In this document: piece after piece, positions 42,229 through 50,537 of the stretch
Numbering within the stretch: the stretch's first letter is position 1
Layout of the letters: each line of letters starts with the position of its first letter
Made by a program: the position numbers and the translations under genes
Source: Streptomyces smaragdinus
Lineage (GTDB): Bacteria > Actinomycetota > Actinomycetes > Streptomycetales > Streptomycetaceae
Length of the DNA stretch: 64,000 nt
Assembly (NCBI RefSeq): GCF_009604385.1
Contig: NZ_WEGJ01000002.1
Location: 372,001-436,000, forward strand
Direction: 5' to 3'
The notes under the pieces: model-generated
Told to the model about the DNA's origin: nothing
What the model saw: the letters and a program-made list of their open reading frames with translations, nothing else
The model's database searches: none

Positions 42229-43134
42229 TCAGTCCACCTTCGCGATTCCTGGACTGTCGCGGCAGGAGAGGCTCTCGATGTCGTCGTCGGTCGGTCTGGC
42301 CTCGTTCCGGTCGGCCTTGGGGACACGGCTCAGGTTGTCCTCGAAGTCCCGGTCCCAGTCATTGCTCTGCACGTACTCCATGAGGGCCTGCTGGAGTTTC
42401 CTGCAGTCGTCACGGTGTCCCTTGGCCATGGCGATGCCGTAGTCGTTGAACGGGCCGAACGTCAGGCCGGGCGGGACGGTGAGACTGGCGTCGGCTTCCG
42501 TGAAGCCGTACAGAATCAGCTGGTCGGTGGAGACGGCGTCGACCTTCTTCTTCAGCAATGCCGTGACGCACTCATGCGCGTCCGTCATGACGACGGTGCG
42601 GACCTTGCTGTACGCCGGTCTCGCCAGTTCCTCCGCGGACGTGGTGCCCTCCCAGACACAGACGAGCCGGCTGTTGAGGTCGTCGTGGCTCCTGTAGAGC
42701 TCGGCGTCCGCAGTCCGTACGAGGATGCCCTGCCGGGTGGAGACGTAGGGGCCCACGAAGTCGATCCCGTCGCCGCCCTCCGACTGCGGCTTCATCCTCT
42801 GCGCCGTGATCGAGTAGGTGGCCGCGACGAGCTCGACATCGCCCTCGTGCAGGGCGCGGGCCCGGTTCTTGGACAGGACACCGTCGAAGTCCGGGGACTT
42901 CACTCCCACCCGGCCGAGTACCTCGCGGGCGACCGTGACGTCGAACCCGGTGTACTCGCCGGCGTGGGGTGAGTAGCTCGTGCCCGGCTGGTCGTTCTTG
43001 CTGCCGACCTCGATCTTCCCCTCGTCGAACAGCGACGGAGGCTTCGAGGAACAGCCGGCGAGAAAGGCGCCCGCCAGGGCCGCCACGGCAACCCAGGTGT
43101 GCGTGATTGACAAAGGACGCCGTGCGCCGCCCAT
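42229..43134 (-). CDS. orphan extracellular solute-binding lipoprotein (amino-acid type)
   Basis: The 301-residue precursor has a lipobox AGC (LAGAFLAGCSS, Cys28). The mature domain has the PBP2 pattern of glutamate/polar amino acid binding proteins: GKIEVGSKNDQPG, YTGFDVTVAREVLGRVGV, DVELVAATYSITAQRM and the C-terminal YGIAMAKGHRDDCRKLQQAL. No permease or ATPase gene is nearby. It is the third gene of a tight three-gene module, 25 bases after the membrane protein gene. It may act as a receptor rather than a transporter part. Its ligand is unknown. Confidence 0.85.
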   Translation of the reverse strand: MGGARRPLSITHTWVAVAALAGAFLAGCSSKPPSLFDEGKIEVGSKNDQPGTSYSPHAGEYTGFDVTVAREVLGRVGVKSPDFDGVLSKNRARALHEGDVELVAATYSITAQRMKPQSEGGDGIDFVGPYVSTRQGILVRTADAELYRSHDDLNSRLVCVWEGTTSAEELARPAYSKVRTVVMTDAHECVTALLKKKVDAVSTDQLILYGFTEADASLTVPPGLTFGPFNDYGIAMAKGHRDDCRKLQQALMEYVQSNDWDRDFEDNLSRVPKADRNEARPTDDDIESLSCRDSPGIAKVD

Positions 43135-43159
43135 GAACGGTCCTCCCGTTTGTAGCAGT

Positions 43160-43966
43160 TCAGCCGTCGTGCAGCGTTCCGCGGGCCTGAGCGAGGCGCA
43201 TCGAACAGCCTGTCTCCGGTCGGACGGCGACCGCGAACTCGACGGCTCCCACGCGTCCGCCGAGGTCGAAGTCGACGGTCGAACGCGCGGGGACCTCCGA
43301 CGTGTGCGGCGTGACGCCCGGCGTGACGGCGGTGATTGTCGCCGTGACCTTGCCGACGCAGGTGGGCGCGTTCTGATCCTCGTCCCTGATCGCCAGCGTC
43401 AGTCGCAGCTTGTCGCGTACGTCGCCGGGCGTCGGCCGCTCCATCGCCACCATGACGATGCCGCCCTTTTCGCCCACGGGCTGCCGGCCCGTTATGGACA
43501 GCTCGACAGCGACCTCTCCGGTGCGGTCGACGTCCACCCAGGCCAGCGCACCGCCACCGAGGCAGAGCGCTGCCGTTGCGACGAGGACGGTGCGTACGAT
43601 CCTGCGCTGCCGTGTGACGCCGGCCTGCTCCGCGGTGTCGCGGGGCTGGTCGGTTCGGATACGCGGGTACAGCGCGGCCGCGCCGGAGATCAGCACGGCG
43701 AGAGCCGTCAGGACGTAGAACCACACGTACTGGGTCCGGGGTCCACCGGGCCACTGGGCGACCGCGAAGGTCAGGAAGCCGATGGTTACGGTCATGACAA
43801 GCCAGGCGGACGCGGTGAGCCATGGGACGCGCGTCGGCGGCCGCTTGTCACCCATGTGGATCGTGGTGTTGTCGCCGGTGGTGCCGATCGAGACCGGGCC
43901 GTCACCGCTGGAATTGACATTGGTGACCTTGTGGCTGCTGTCCGCACTCGGGCCGGAGGAGCTCAC
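43160..43966 (-). CDS. membrane protein with N-terminal gly-rich beta motif and C-terminal extracytoplasmic domain
   Basis: The 268-residue protein starts with a hydrophilic region carrying GDGPVSIGTTGDNTTIHMGD (residues about 21-40). Two helices follow (PWLTASAWLVMTVTIGFLTF and YVLTALAVLISGAAALY). A third hydrophobic segment near residue 130 (IVRTVLVATAALCLGGG) precedes a beta-rich extracytoplasmic domain of about 120 residues. No family is recognised. Its start overlaps the stop of the upstream small gene (ATGA at 43963-43966). The N-terminal motif aligns with the C terminus of that gene product, which suggests they interact. Confidence 0.7.
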   Translation of the reverse strand: MSSSGPSADSSHKVTNVNSSGDGPVSIGTTGDNTTIHMGDKRPPTRVPWLTASAWLVMTVTIGFLTFAVAQWPGGPRTQYVWFYVLTALAVLISGAAALYPRIRTDQPRDTAEQAGVTRQRRIVRTVLVATAALCLGGGALAWVDVDRTGEVAVELSITGRQPVGEKGGIVMVAMERPTPGDVRDKLRLTLAIRDEDQNAPTCVGKVTATITAVTPGVTPHTSEVPARSTVDFDLGGRVGAVEFAVAVRPETGCSMRLAQARGTLHDG

Positions 43967-44430
43967 TCTTCGTCCCTCTGGCGACTGCCGCCGACATTGA
44001 AGGTCGCGCCGTCCCCCACCGAACCCACAGCAACAGAGTTCGGGCCGTGGGCCGCGACGTTGTACGTGTCACCCGAATCCGGGTCTGTCATCAATTTCAC
44101 CAGACGAGCTGCGTCCAGCGGGCCGTCCGGATGCTCGGCCCGCCACGCCACGAGGGCCACGGCGAGCCGGCGCCTGTCCTCGGCCGAAAGGGCACCGAGC
44201 AGTTGATCGGCGCGCTGTGCGTCGAGGTCCTCGGGCGGAGTGATCGGGGCATCTTCGCCGCCGATCCGGAAGAGCCTGCGGAAGAATCCTTGACCCGCGT
44301 CGATCGTCCCGTCCGTGATGCGCTGTGCGGCAGTTGACGCAATGCCGGTGCCCAGAGCACCGGACGCCAGTGCGAAGTAAGTAGCGAGTTCAGTGGAAAT
44401 TTCGGGAAGACTGGTCACGAATGCCCCCAT
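43963..44430 (-). CDS. small protein with C-terminal gly-rich beta motif, first gene of a three-gene module
   Basis: The 155-residue protein begins with an amphipathic or hydrophobic segment (TYFALASGALGTGIASTAAQ), followed by a helical middle (LDAQRADQLLGALSAEDRRR). It ends with HGPNSVAVGSVGDGATFNVG and a short polar tail. That end aligns with the N-terminal motif of the next protein: V-[AS]-[VI]-G-[ST]-x-G-D-[GN]-[AT]-T-[FI]-x-[VM]-G. It overlaps the membrane protein gene and is likely co-transcribed with it and the solute-binding lipoprotein. The family is unknown to me. Confidence 0.7.
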   Translation of the reverse strand: MGAFVTSLPEISTELATYFALASGALGTGIASTAAQRITDGTIDAGQGFFRRLFRIGGEDAPITPPEDLDAQRADQLLGALSAEDRRRLAVALVAWRAEHPDGPLDAARLVKLMTDPDSGDTYNVAAHGPNSVAVGSVGDGATFNVGGSRQRDEE

Positions 44431-44607
44431 CGCTGACCTTGTTTCGCTGCCTCAACATGCACAACACACCCATAATACGGGGCGACTCAGGTTGAATTGG
44501 TGATTCCGGTGTCTACCAGGTCGTCGAGTTTGAGTCCGGTGATCAGCTGTGGCCGGTACTTGGAAAACGATTCGGTGCCGCGAGCACACGTACGGCACGC
44601 TGTACCC

Positions 44608-44997
44608 ATGTCCCGCCGAAACAGCAGGCGCCTGTGCGTGGCGCACGAGACGTACCGATGGAATGTCACCCACCGGCACACCCAGGGGCCGGAGCGCTGC
44701 TCCGAGGTGCTCACCCTGGGCCGGGAGGGCCTGAGCGGCCGGCTGCGGCTGGTGTTCCGGGGCGGAGACGGCTACGGGGTGCAGGACGGCTGGCTGCACG
44801 CCGGGGCGGTCGTCCGGTACGAGGACGACACCTACCTCAACCTGAACCTCCCCAGCACCGCCCGTGCGTTCCTGGATGTACTGCTGGCGGACGGCGCGGA
44901 CTTCACGAGGACGAAGGAACTGGACGGCTGGGGGTACCTGGACGCCGCACACGCCGAGGTGCAGGCGGCGCGGGCGCGGAAGGCGGCGATCGGCTGA
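44608..44997 (+). CDS. hypothetical protein (129 aa)
   Basis: The soluble, basic protein starts MSRRNSRRLCVAHETYRWNV, then GRLRLVFRGGDGYGVQDGWL and YEDDTYLNLNLPSTARAFLD near the middle, and ends with a helical tail rich in Ala and Arg. No domain is recognised. ATG 44608 is used because the longer frame from 44497 extends into divergent promoter sequence of the three-gene module. Its neighbours give no functional hint. Confidence 0.6.
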   Translation: MSRRNSRRLCVAHETYRWNVTHRHTQGPERCSEVLTLGREGLSGRLRLVFRGGDGYGVQDGWLHAGAVVRYEDDTYLNLNLPSTARAFLDVLLADGADFTRTKELDGWGYLDAAHAEVQAARARKAAIG

Positions 44998-45106
44998 GAG
45001 CCTTCGGACCATTCGGTGGCCGGGGGACAGGGTTTTCGGACTGTGCGTGGTTCGCCGGCTGGGTCCGGTGGTCGGTCCTCGTGCCCGAGGGCCCTAGGCT
45101 CTTGTC

Positions 45107-46039
45107 ATGACGCCTCGCATGCTGAAGATCGCGACCCGTTCCAGCCCGATGGCCCTGGCGCAGGTGGAGCGGGTTCGCGTTGAGCTGGATGCCGCCTTTC
45201 CCGGACTGAGGGTCGAGGTCGTTCCGATCACGACGAGCGGCGACCGGCACCTCGGTCCGCTGTCGCAGCTCGGGGGCAAGGGCGCGTTCACCAAGGAGGT
45301 CGACGCCGCGCTCCTGGACGGTCGCGCCGATATGGCCGTGCACTGCATGAAGGATGTGCCCGGGGACCGTCCCGTGCCCGCCGGGACCGTCTTCGCCGCG
45401 TACCTCAAGCGTGACGACATCCACGACGCCCTGCTGCATCCCGGTGGGCGGCGGCTCGAGGAGCTTGCGGCCGGGACCCGGATCGGGACCTCGTCCGTGC
45501 GGCGTGTCGCTCAGCTCGGTCGTCTGTATCCGGAGCTGGAGTGTGTGCCCGTCCGCGGCAACGCCAACTCCCGTCTCGCCAGGCTCGAGGCCGGGGATGT
45601 GGACGCGCTGCTGCTGGCCGTGTCCGGGCTGGAGCGTATCGGGCGAAGCGACGCCGTCACCCAGGTCCTGGATCTGGAGACGATGTGCCCGCCGGTCGGC
45701 GCCGGTGTGCTGGGGCTGCAGGTCCGCGAGGGTGACGAGCAGGCGCACCGGTACGCCGCCGAGCTCGCCGACGTCGGCACCTGGCGGCAGACCACCGCGG
45801 AGCGCACGCTGCTGCACGTGCTGCAGGGGCACTGCAACAGCCCGATCGCCGGATACGCCTACACCGAGCCCGACGGGCGGCTCAGCCTGCGGGCCCGGGT
45901 GTTCTCCCCGGACGGCAAGACCATCCTGGACGCCCACGAGTGGGCCGATGCCACTCAGCCGGAGGTGCTGGGTACCTCGGTCGCCCTGACGCTGCTGCGG
46001 CTGGGTGCCCGTCAGGTCATCGACGCCATTCCGCACTGA
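45107..46039 (+). CDS. hemC: hydroxymethylbilane synthase (porphobilinogen deaminase), stand-alone copy
   Basis: The 310-residue enzyme joins four porphobilinogens into hydroxymethylbilane in haem/corrin synthesis. It has [18 protein letters not shown] at the start, [26 protein letters not shown] (the usual HSMKD with Cys for Ser), [26 protein letters not shown] and the cofactor-Cys loop [12 protein letters not shown]. The dipyrromethane Cys is present. It is not next to other hem genes, so it is probably a second copy of the chromosomal hemC. TAGGCT plus six bases lead into the ATG, giving a leaderless message. Confidence 0.9.
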   Translation: MTPRMLKIATRSSPMALAQVERVRVELDAAFPGLRVEVVPITTSGDRHLGPLSQLGGKGAFTKEVDAALLDGRADMAVHCMKDVPGDRPVPAGTVFAAYLKRDDIHDALLHPGGRRLEELAAGTRIGTSSVRRVAQLGRLYPELECVPVRGNANSRLARLEAGDVDALLLAVSGLERIGRSDAVTQVLDLETMCPPVGAGVLGLQVREGDEQAHRYAAELADVGTWRQTTAERTLLHVLQGHCNSPIAGYAYTEPDGRLSLRARVFSPDGKTILDAHEWADATQPEVLGTSVALTLLRLGARQVIDAIPH

Positions 46040-46046
46040 ACGGACG

Positions 46047-46703
46047 TCAGAGGTCGTCCACGTCGATCAGGCCGTCCTGGACGGCGCGGGCGACCAGGCT
46101 CGCCTTGGTCCGTGCGGGGCGGCCGACGTTCGCGTATTTGATCCGTACGCGGTCCAGGTACGAGTTGACCGTTCGTACGGAGATGCCCAGACGCTGTGCG
46201 ACCAGTTCCTTCGACTCCGACTGGAACCACTCGATGAGTACGTTCTCCTCCTGGGCGGAGAGCCGGGGGCTGTCGGCGCGGGCGCTGGCTCCCAGGGCTC
46301 CGGCCAGCGCGGGGGGCATGTAGGGGAGGTTGTCGGCGGCCGCCAGGGTCGCGTCCACCAGGTGTTCCCGTCCCTCGGCCTTGGTCAGGAAGGTCGCGGC
46401 TCCCAGGTTCAGGCAGGTGAGGGCGGTTTTCTCGTCGTCGCGCATCGAGTAGACGACCACCGGTCGTCCGGCGTCGACGAGTTTGCGGAGGCTGCCGAAG
46501 ACGGGGCCGCCTTCGGCGAGTTGCAGGTCCAGGACCACGACGTCCGCCGAGAGGCCCGGCTCGGTCCAGGCGTCCTTGACGGAGCCGCCCGCCGCGACGA
46601 CGGTGATGGGGCGTGACGATGTCGCGTACCACATCTCCACGCCCGACAGGATGGCGGGATGGTCGTCTATGACGACCACAGTGACCGGTGCGTCGTTGCT
46701 CAT
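46047..46703 (-). CDS. LuxR-type (NarL) response regulator
   Basis: The 218-residue regulator has a receiver domain with the acidic pair IDDHPAILSG (residues 12-21), the phosphoacceptor Asp in VVVLDLQLAEGG (about Asp59), and FLTKAEG. A LuxR helix-turn-helix lies near residues 145-210 (SAQEENVLIEWFQSESKELV and RLGISVRTVNSYLDRVR). Its ATG overlaps the stop of the sensor kinase gene (46700-46703), so the two are co-translated. It faces hemC convergently, seven bases apart. Confidence 0.92.
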   Translation of the reverse strand: MSNDAPVTVVVIDDHPAILSGVEMWYATSSRPITVVAAGGSVKDAWTEPGLSADVVVLDLQLAEGGPVFGSLRKLVDAGRPVVVYSMRDDEKTALTCLNLGAATFLTKAEGREHLVDATLAAADNLPYMPPALAGALGASARADSPRLSAQEENVLIEWFQSESKELVAQRLGISVRTVNSYLDRVRIKYANVGRPARTKASLVARAVQDGLIDVDDL

Positions 46704-49069
46704 GCCGGGTTCGACTCCTCGGGCCGCTTGCTGCTCCAACTGGCTTCCGCCCACACGCTGTCGCCGCGGGCGGTGGTGACCACTGACACCTTCGGGTCCC
46801 GGGCGGCGCCCGTCCGCAGGCTGTCGGCGCAATCGGCGCCGACCACGCTCACCCGCACCGCCCGCGCGGTCCACACGACGGTCACCCGCGCGGTCGAGCG
46901 GGTGTGGCCCAGTACGACCGCCACGGGGTCGATCAGCTCCCTGCGTATCTCCACGGGCACCTCGCCGGACCGGCCCCGGATGGCCAGGCCGACGGCCACC
47001 CCCTTGCGTTCGGCCACCTCGATGCAGGCCCGAAGCTCGTTGAGCAGCGGATCCGAGACGGCGTCCCCCTCGGCGAACAGACGCCGCATCCGGGCGGCCT
47101 CCACGCCGCAGCGCAGCCGGACCTCCTCGTCGCGCGGGCTCAGCGACTCGTAGCCGAGGCCCATGAGCAGGGGCACGGTGGTGGCCGTGAGGGCGCGGTA
47201 GCGTTCCTTGTGGTCACGCTGCAGGTGCTCGTGGATGCGTTCCCTGGTCCGCAGTTCCTCCGCGCGCGCGGCGGCGTTCCCCGCGGCCGGAGCGGCGTCG
47301 CGGAAGAGGCCGACAAGTACCCGCATGGAGAGCTGGAAGCCGCAGGTGGACACGGTGGCGATGCCCGCGGCGGCCAGTTCGTCGAGCGTGGGTGACGCCA
47401 GTGCGAGGACCACGGTGATGCTCAGTCCCACGTGTGCCGCGAGGAACGCGGTGAACAGGCGGATCCTGACGTCCGCCAGGAGGAACAGGGCGTGCCAGCC
47501 GATGAGCCCGAACGCCCAGTCCGGGTCGCCCGTCAGCCACTGCGGCGGGAGGGTGAACGTACATGTGGCGGACACGGCCAGCAGCGAGGCGACGGTCCAC
47601 CAGCGCACGCCCGGCGGGAGCTGCCTGCCGCGCGGCAGATGTGTGGCGCCGATGACCAGGACGGCGGCGAGCCAGACGAAGGCCGTGGTCTGGGCCCAGG
47701 CGGGGCGGTAGAGGTCCTGGTAGTGCGTGAGCTGGCGTATCGAGATGGCGAACTGCGACACGAGGCAGATGAGCAGTACGGCCAGCTGGGCCCCGTGCAG
47801 CACCTGCCGGCGCATCAGCCGGACGACGGCCCGCTCCCGGTGCGGATGCGGTACGTCCCGGGCCCCGGGGCCGTCCCCGGTCCGCGGTGTCCAGGAGCGG
47901 TCGTCCCAGCGCCACCGTACGAGGGTTCCGGCGCCCGGACTCGAGACGACGGTGGCGGAGCCTCCGACGGCGTGCATCCTGCCGATGACGGAGCGGGAGA
48001 TGCCCCGGCGGGTCGACGGCACGGACTCCGGGTGAAAGCCCCGTCCCGTGTCGGACAGTTCGACGACGACGGCTCGCCCCTCCGTCCAGGCCCCGAGTGC
48101 CGCTTCCCGCACCCCGGCGTGGCAGGCGACGTTGGCGACGGCCTCCCGCACCCCCTGGAAGATCGCGAGCCCCGGGCCGGACGGCATGGTGAGGGGGCCC
48201 CTGATGTCCGTACGCAGCAGCACCTTGGTCCGGCCGTCGCCCTCGGGGACGCAGGCGAGGAGTGCCGCGAGGTCGACGCTCCCCGTCTCGAACCCGGGGG
48301 CCGCGGACAGCGCGTCCAGATCGCGTCTGGCGCGCGGGGGGAGCCAGGACCAGTCCCGGCTGTCGCCCCGGGAGACGGTCAGCAGCGTCGCGCACGCCGT
48401 GTCGTGCAGGAGGGCGAGGTAGTCGCGTTCGCTCGCCCGGCGTGCGGCGGCGACGTCGGCCTCCCGGCGGGCGGCGGCGCCGGCCGCCGCCGCCCGGTCC
48501 GCCGCCCTGACCCGGGCCCGGACGATGACGTAGGCGGCCCTGGCCAGGCAGACCAGGACGGCGATGCGGGCGACGTCCTTCCACTCGGGGGTCCGGCCGG
48601 GCGCGGCGAGGACGTCGCCGAGTACGCAGGCGGCGAGTCCCGTCACCGCCAGGGCGGCGGCGGGCACGGGACGGGTCGCCCACTCGAACTGGAAGGTGAT
48701 GACGGCGATGCCGACGATCGCCTCCACCATCATGTCCGCGCCCGCCCCGCCGAGCGCCGGCTGGGACAGCCCCGTCAGGGTCACCACGGCCGCGTCCAGC
48801 GCCCACGGCACGGCGAGGGGGCGCGGGCGGCGCAGCAGGGCGAGGCGTGCGGCGCAGGCGAGGAACGCGGGGGTCAGGAGGCCCACGGCCACGGGGGTCT
48901 GCCCGGTGTCCGCCGAGACGAGGCCCAGCACGCCGCACACCAGGACCGCCGCGGACCTCAGCCACACCCCGTACCGCCGCACGGTCCGGTTCAGCAGGCG
49001 TTCGCCGGGATTGTCGCCGGGCAATGGCCCAGCGGCACCACCGATCACCCCGAGTCTCCCAAGCTCCAT
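46700..49069 (-). CDS. double-length sensor histidine kinase
   Basis: The 789-residue membrane protein carries two kinase-like halves. The first has about four helices in residues 25-180, an H-box DYLALLHDTACATLL, an ATPase domain with N-box REAVANVACHAG and G-box ELSDTGRGF then GISRSVIGRMHAVGG. The second half, after about residue 430, has a new set of helices (AVLLICLVSQFAISIR and others), a helical linker, and a degenerate ATPase-like region around DPVAVVLGHTRSTARVTV that lacks a clear N-box. It is the partner of the response regulator directly downstream. The ATG 49069 (MELGRLG) is chosen; an earlier ATG at 49135 is less likely. Confidence 0.82.
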   Translation of the reverse strand: MELGRLGVIGGAAGPLPGDNPGERLLNRTVRRYGVWLRSAAVLVCGVLGLVSADTGQTPVAVGLLTPAFLACAARLALLRRPRPLAVPWALDAAVVTLTGLSQPALGGAGADMMVEAIVGIAVITFQFEWATRPVPAAALAVTGLAACVLGDVLAAPGRTPEWKDVARIAVLVCLARAAYVIVRARVRAADRAAAAGAAARREADVAAARRASERDYLALLHDTACATLLTVSRGDSRDWSWLPPRARRDLDALSAAPGFETGSVDLAALLACVPEGDGRTKVLLRTDIRGPLTMPSGPGLAIFQGVREAVANVACHAGVREAALGAWTEGRAVVVELSDTGRGFHPESVPSTRRGISRSVIGRMHAVGGSATVVSSPGAGTLVRWRWDDRSWTPRTGDGPGARDVPHPHRERAVVRLMRRQVLHGAQLAVLLICLVSQFAISIRQLTHYQDLYRPAWAQTTAFVWLAAVLVIGATHLPRGRQLPPGVRWWTVASLLAVSATCTFTLPPQWLTGDPDWAFGLIGWHALFLLADVRIRLFTAFLAAHVGLSITVVLALASPTLDELAAAGIATVSTCGFQLSMRVLVGLFRDAAPAAGNAAARAEELRTRERIHEHLQRDHKERYRALTATTVPLLMGLGYESLSPRDEEVRLRCGVEAARMRRLFAEGDAVSDPLLNELRACIEVAERKGVAVGLAIRGRSGEVPVEIRRELIDPVAVVLGHTRSTARVTVVWTARAVRVSVVGADCADSLRTGAARDPKVSVVTTARGDSVWAEASWSSKRPEESNPA

Positions 49070-49196
49070 GAGGGCAAAGGTAGTTGACCTTCCGGTGCGG
49101 CAGCGTACCGCTTGTGGGGCGAACGACCGACACACCCGGGGGCCGTGCGCGGCTACTGTGCCCGGCGTACGGGACCATGACCTTCAGTGGGGTGAA

Positions 49197-49274
49197 ATGC
49201 GGCACACCATGAGGCCTGTGAGCGCGGCGGCAGTGCTCCTCATCACCGGACTTCCCGCCGACGGGGTCGGCTAG
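49197..49274 (+). CDS. very short ORF (25 aa), possible leader or fragment
   Basis: GGGGTGAA precedes ATG 49197, and the product MRHTMRPVSAAAVLLITGLP plus five residues has a small hydrophobic core, like a truncated signal peptide. It lies in the divergent gap between the kinase and the cluster regulator. It may be noise. Confidence 0.2.
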   Translation: MRHTMRPVSAAAVLLITGLPADGVG

Positions 49275-49504
49275 ACACCCGCACCCCGGGGCAGGCGGAC
49301 GTCCGGCCGCGCCCGTACGAGGTGCTCCGTGGGGAGCGGCGAAACGATCCTCCCGGTCACGGAATTCACGGAATTGCTTTTGTCGATGCGGCCTGTTCCA
49401 GACGCCTGTGCGGGGCCTGGTGCGGGTCCGAGCGGCGGTATGCCGGTGGGGCGTCCGATCCCTCGTCGTACCGCCCGGCCGGTGTCAGCGCGAAAGAGGG
49501 GCAG
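49275..49504. other. upstream region of the biosynthetic cluster regulator
   Basis: TCACGGAAT occurs twice in direct tandem (49357-49365 and 49366-49374), followed by an AT-richer stretch (TGCTTTTGTCGATG). This is the likely promoter region of the first cluster operon. I did not find a StrR-type GTTCGACTG-N11-CAGTCGAAC palindrome. Confidence 0.35.
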
Positions 49505-50461
49505 ATGGCAACCGCGGCGGAAGTGGCGAACCACGGGGCGGCCCGGCCGGGCGAGCGGGTGGAGATCTCCCGGCTGGAGCCGGGGTACTCGCCCCGGCTG
49601 GGCGGCCTGGACGGGGCGTACGTCGAGCAGATCAGCGCGCTGGGCGACCTGCCGCCGATCGTCGTGCAGCGCGCCACGATGCGGGTGGTGGACGGGGCCC
49701 ACCGGCTGGCGGCGGCGCGCTTTCGCGGGGAGCGGTCGATCGCGGTGACCTTCTTCGAGGGGACGGACGACGAGGCCTTCGTCGCCGCCGTACGGCTGAA
49801 CATCCGCCACGGTCTCCCGCTCACCGCGCACGAGCGGACCGCGGCCGCCCGGCGCATCCTGCAGGCCCATCCCGACTGGTCGGACCGCTGGCTCGCCTCC
49901 GTGTGCGGGGTGTCGGCCACCACGGTGGGCGCCCTGCGCAAGCGTTCAGCCGGTCACTTCGAGCAGTTGAACACCCGCGTCGGCCGGGACGGCCGCCGCC
50001 ATCCGCTGTCCGTGGCGGAGGGCCGGCAGAAGGCCGCCGAGATCATGCGCGGCAACCCGCGGGCGAGCCTGCGCGAGGTCGCCAGGCAGTCGGGCATCTC
50101 CGTCGGTACGGCCCTGGACGTACGGCGCAAACTCGCCGCCGCAGACGATGCCGGGTCGGGGCAGGAGTACGAGCCCGCGACCGCCGCCGCCGACGTCGCG
50201 GCTCCTGCGACGCGGGCCACCCTGCGGGTCACCGCCGACCCGCAGCAGCGGCTGGCCCTGCTGCTGCGCGATCCGGCGGTGCAGTACTCCGACCGGGGCC
50301 GGATGCTGCTGCGGCTGCTGTCGACCACGTTCGCGTTCGGCCGGCAGGCGGACGACATCGCCGCCGCGATGCCCGACCACTCCCGCGGCGAGCTGCGGGA
50401 CGTCGCCACGGCCTGTGCCCACATCCTGCTGGAGTTCGCCGAGCGGGTGGCCCCGCGGTAG
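49505..50461 (+). CDS. StrR/NovG-like ParB-domain cluster regulator
   Basis: The 318-residue protein has the length of NovG and the StrR-type layout. A ParB/Srx-like N-terminal domain carries YSPRLGGLDGAYVEQISALG, LPPIVVQRATMRVVDGAHRL (about residues 52-71) and FEGTDDEAFVAAVRLNIRHG. A central helix-turn-helix contains HPDWSDRWLASVCGVSATTV, followed by a second helical region (LREVARQSGISVGTALDVRR). These are cluster-situated activators in aminocoumarin and aminoglycoside clusters. Its first position at the edge of the biosynthetic run supports that role. The ATG 49505 follows AAAGAGGGGCAG. Confidence 0.9.
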   Translation: MATAAEVANHGAARPGERVEISRLEPGYSPRLGGLDGAYVEQISALGDLPPIVVQRATMRVVDGAHRLAAARFRGERSIAVTFFEGTDDEAFVAAVRLNIRHGLPLTAHERTAAARRILQAHPDWSDRWLASVCGVSATTVGALRKRSAGHFEQLNTRVGRDGRRHPLSVAEGRQKAAEIMRGNPRASLREVARQSGISVGTALDVRRKLAAADDAGSGQEYEPATAAADVAAPATRATLRVTADPQQRLALLLRDPAVQYSDRGRMLLRLLSTTFAFGRQADDIAAAMPDHSRGELRDVATACAHILLEFAERVAPR

Positions 50462-50537
50462 GAGAACCGGCTCCCCACACCCCTGCCGCGGGACGGCTGT
50501 CCCGGGCATGTCCGGCCCTGTCGAGAAAGAGGACGTC

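Noticed and set aside
42229..43134. Complete ABC importer
   Set aside because: Only the binding protein is present; there is no permease or ATPase within the window around it.
47432..49087. Long rightward ORF opposite the sensor kinase
   Set aside because: It is a GC-bias shadow of the kinase gene: Gly/Arg/Ala-rich with no domain, and the leftward frame carries all kinase motifs.
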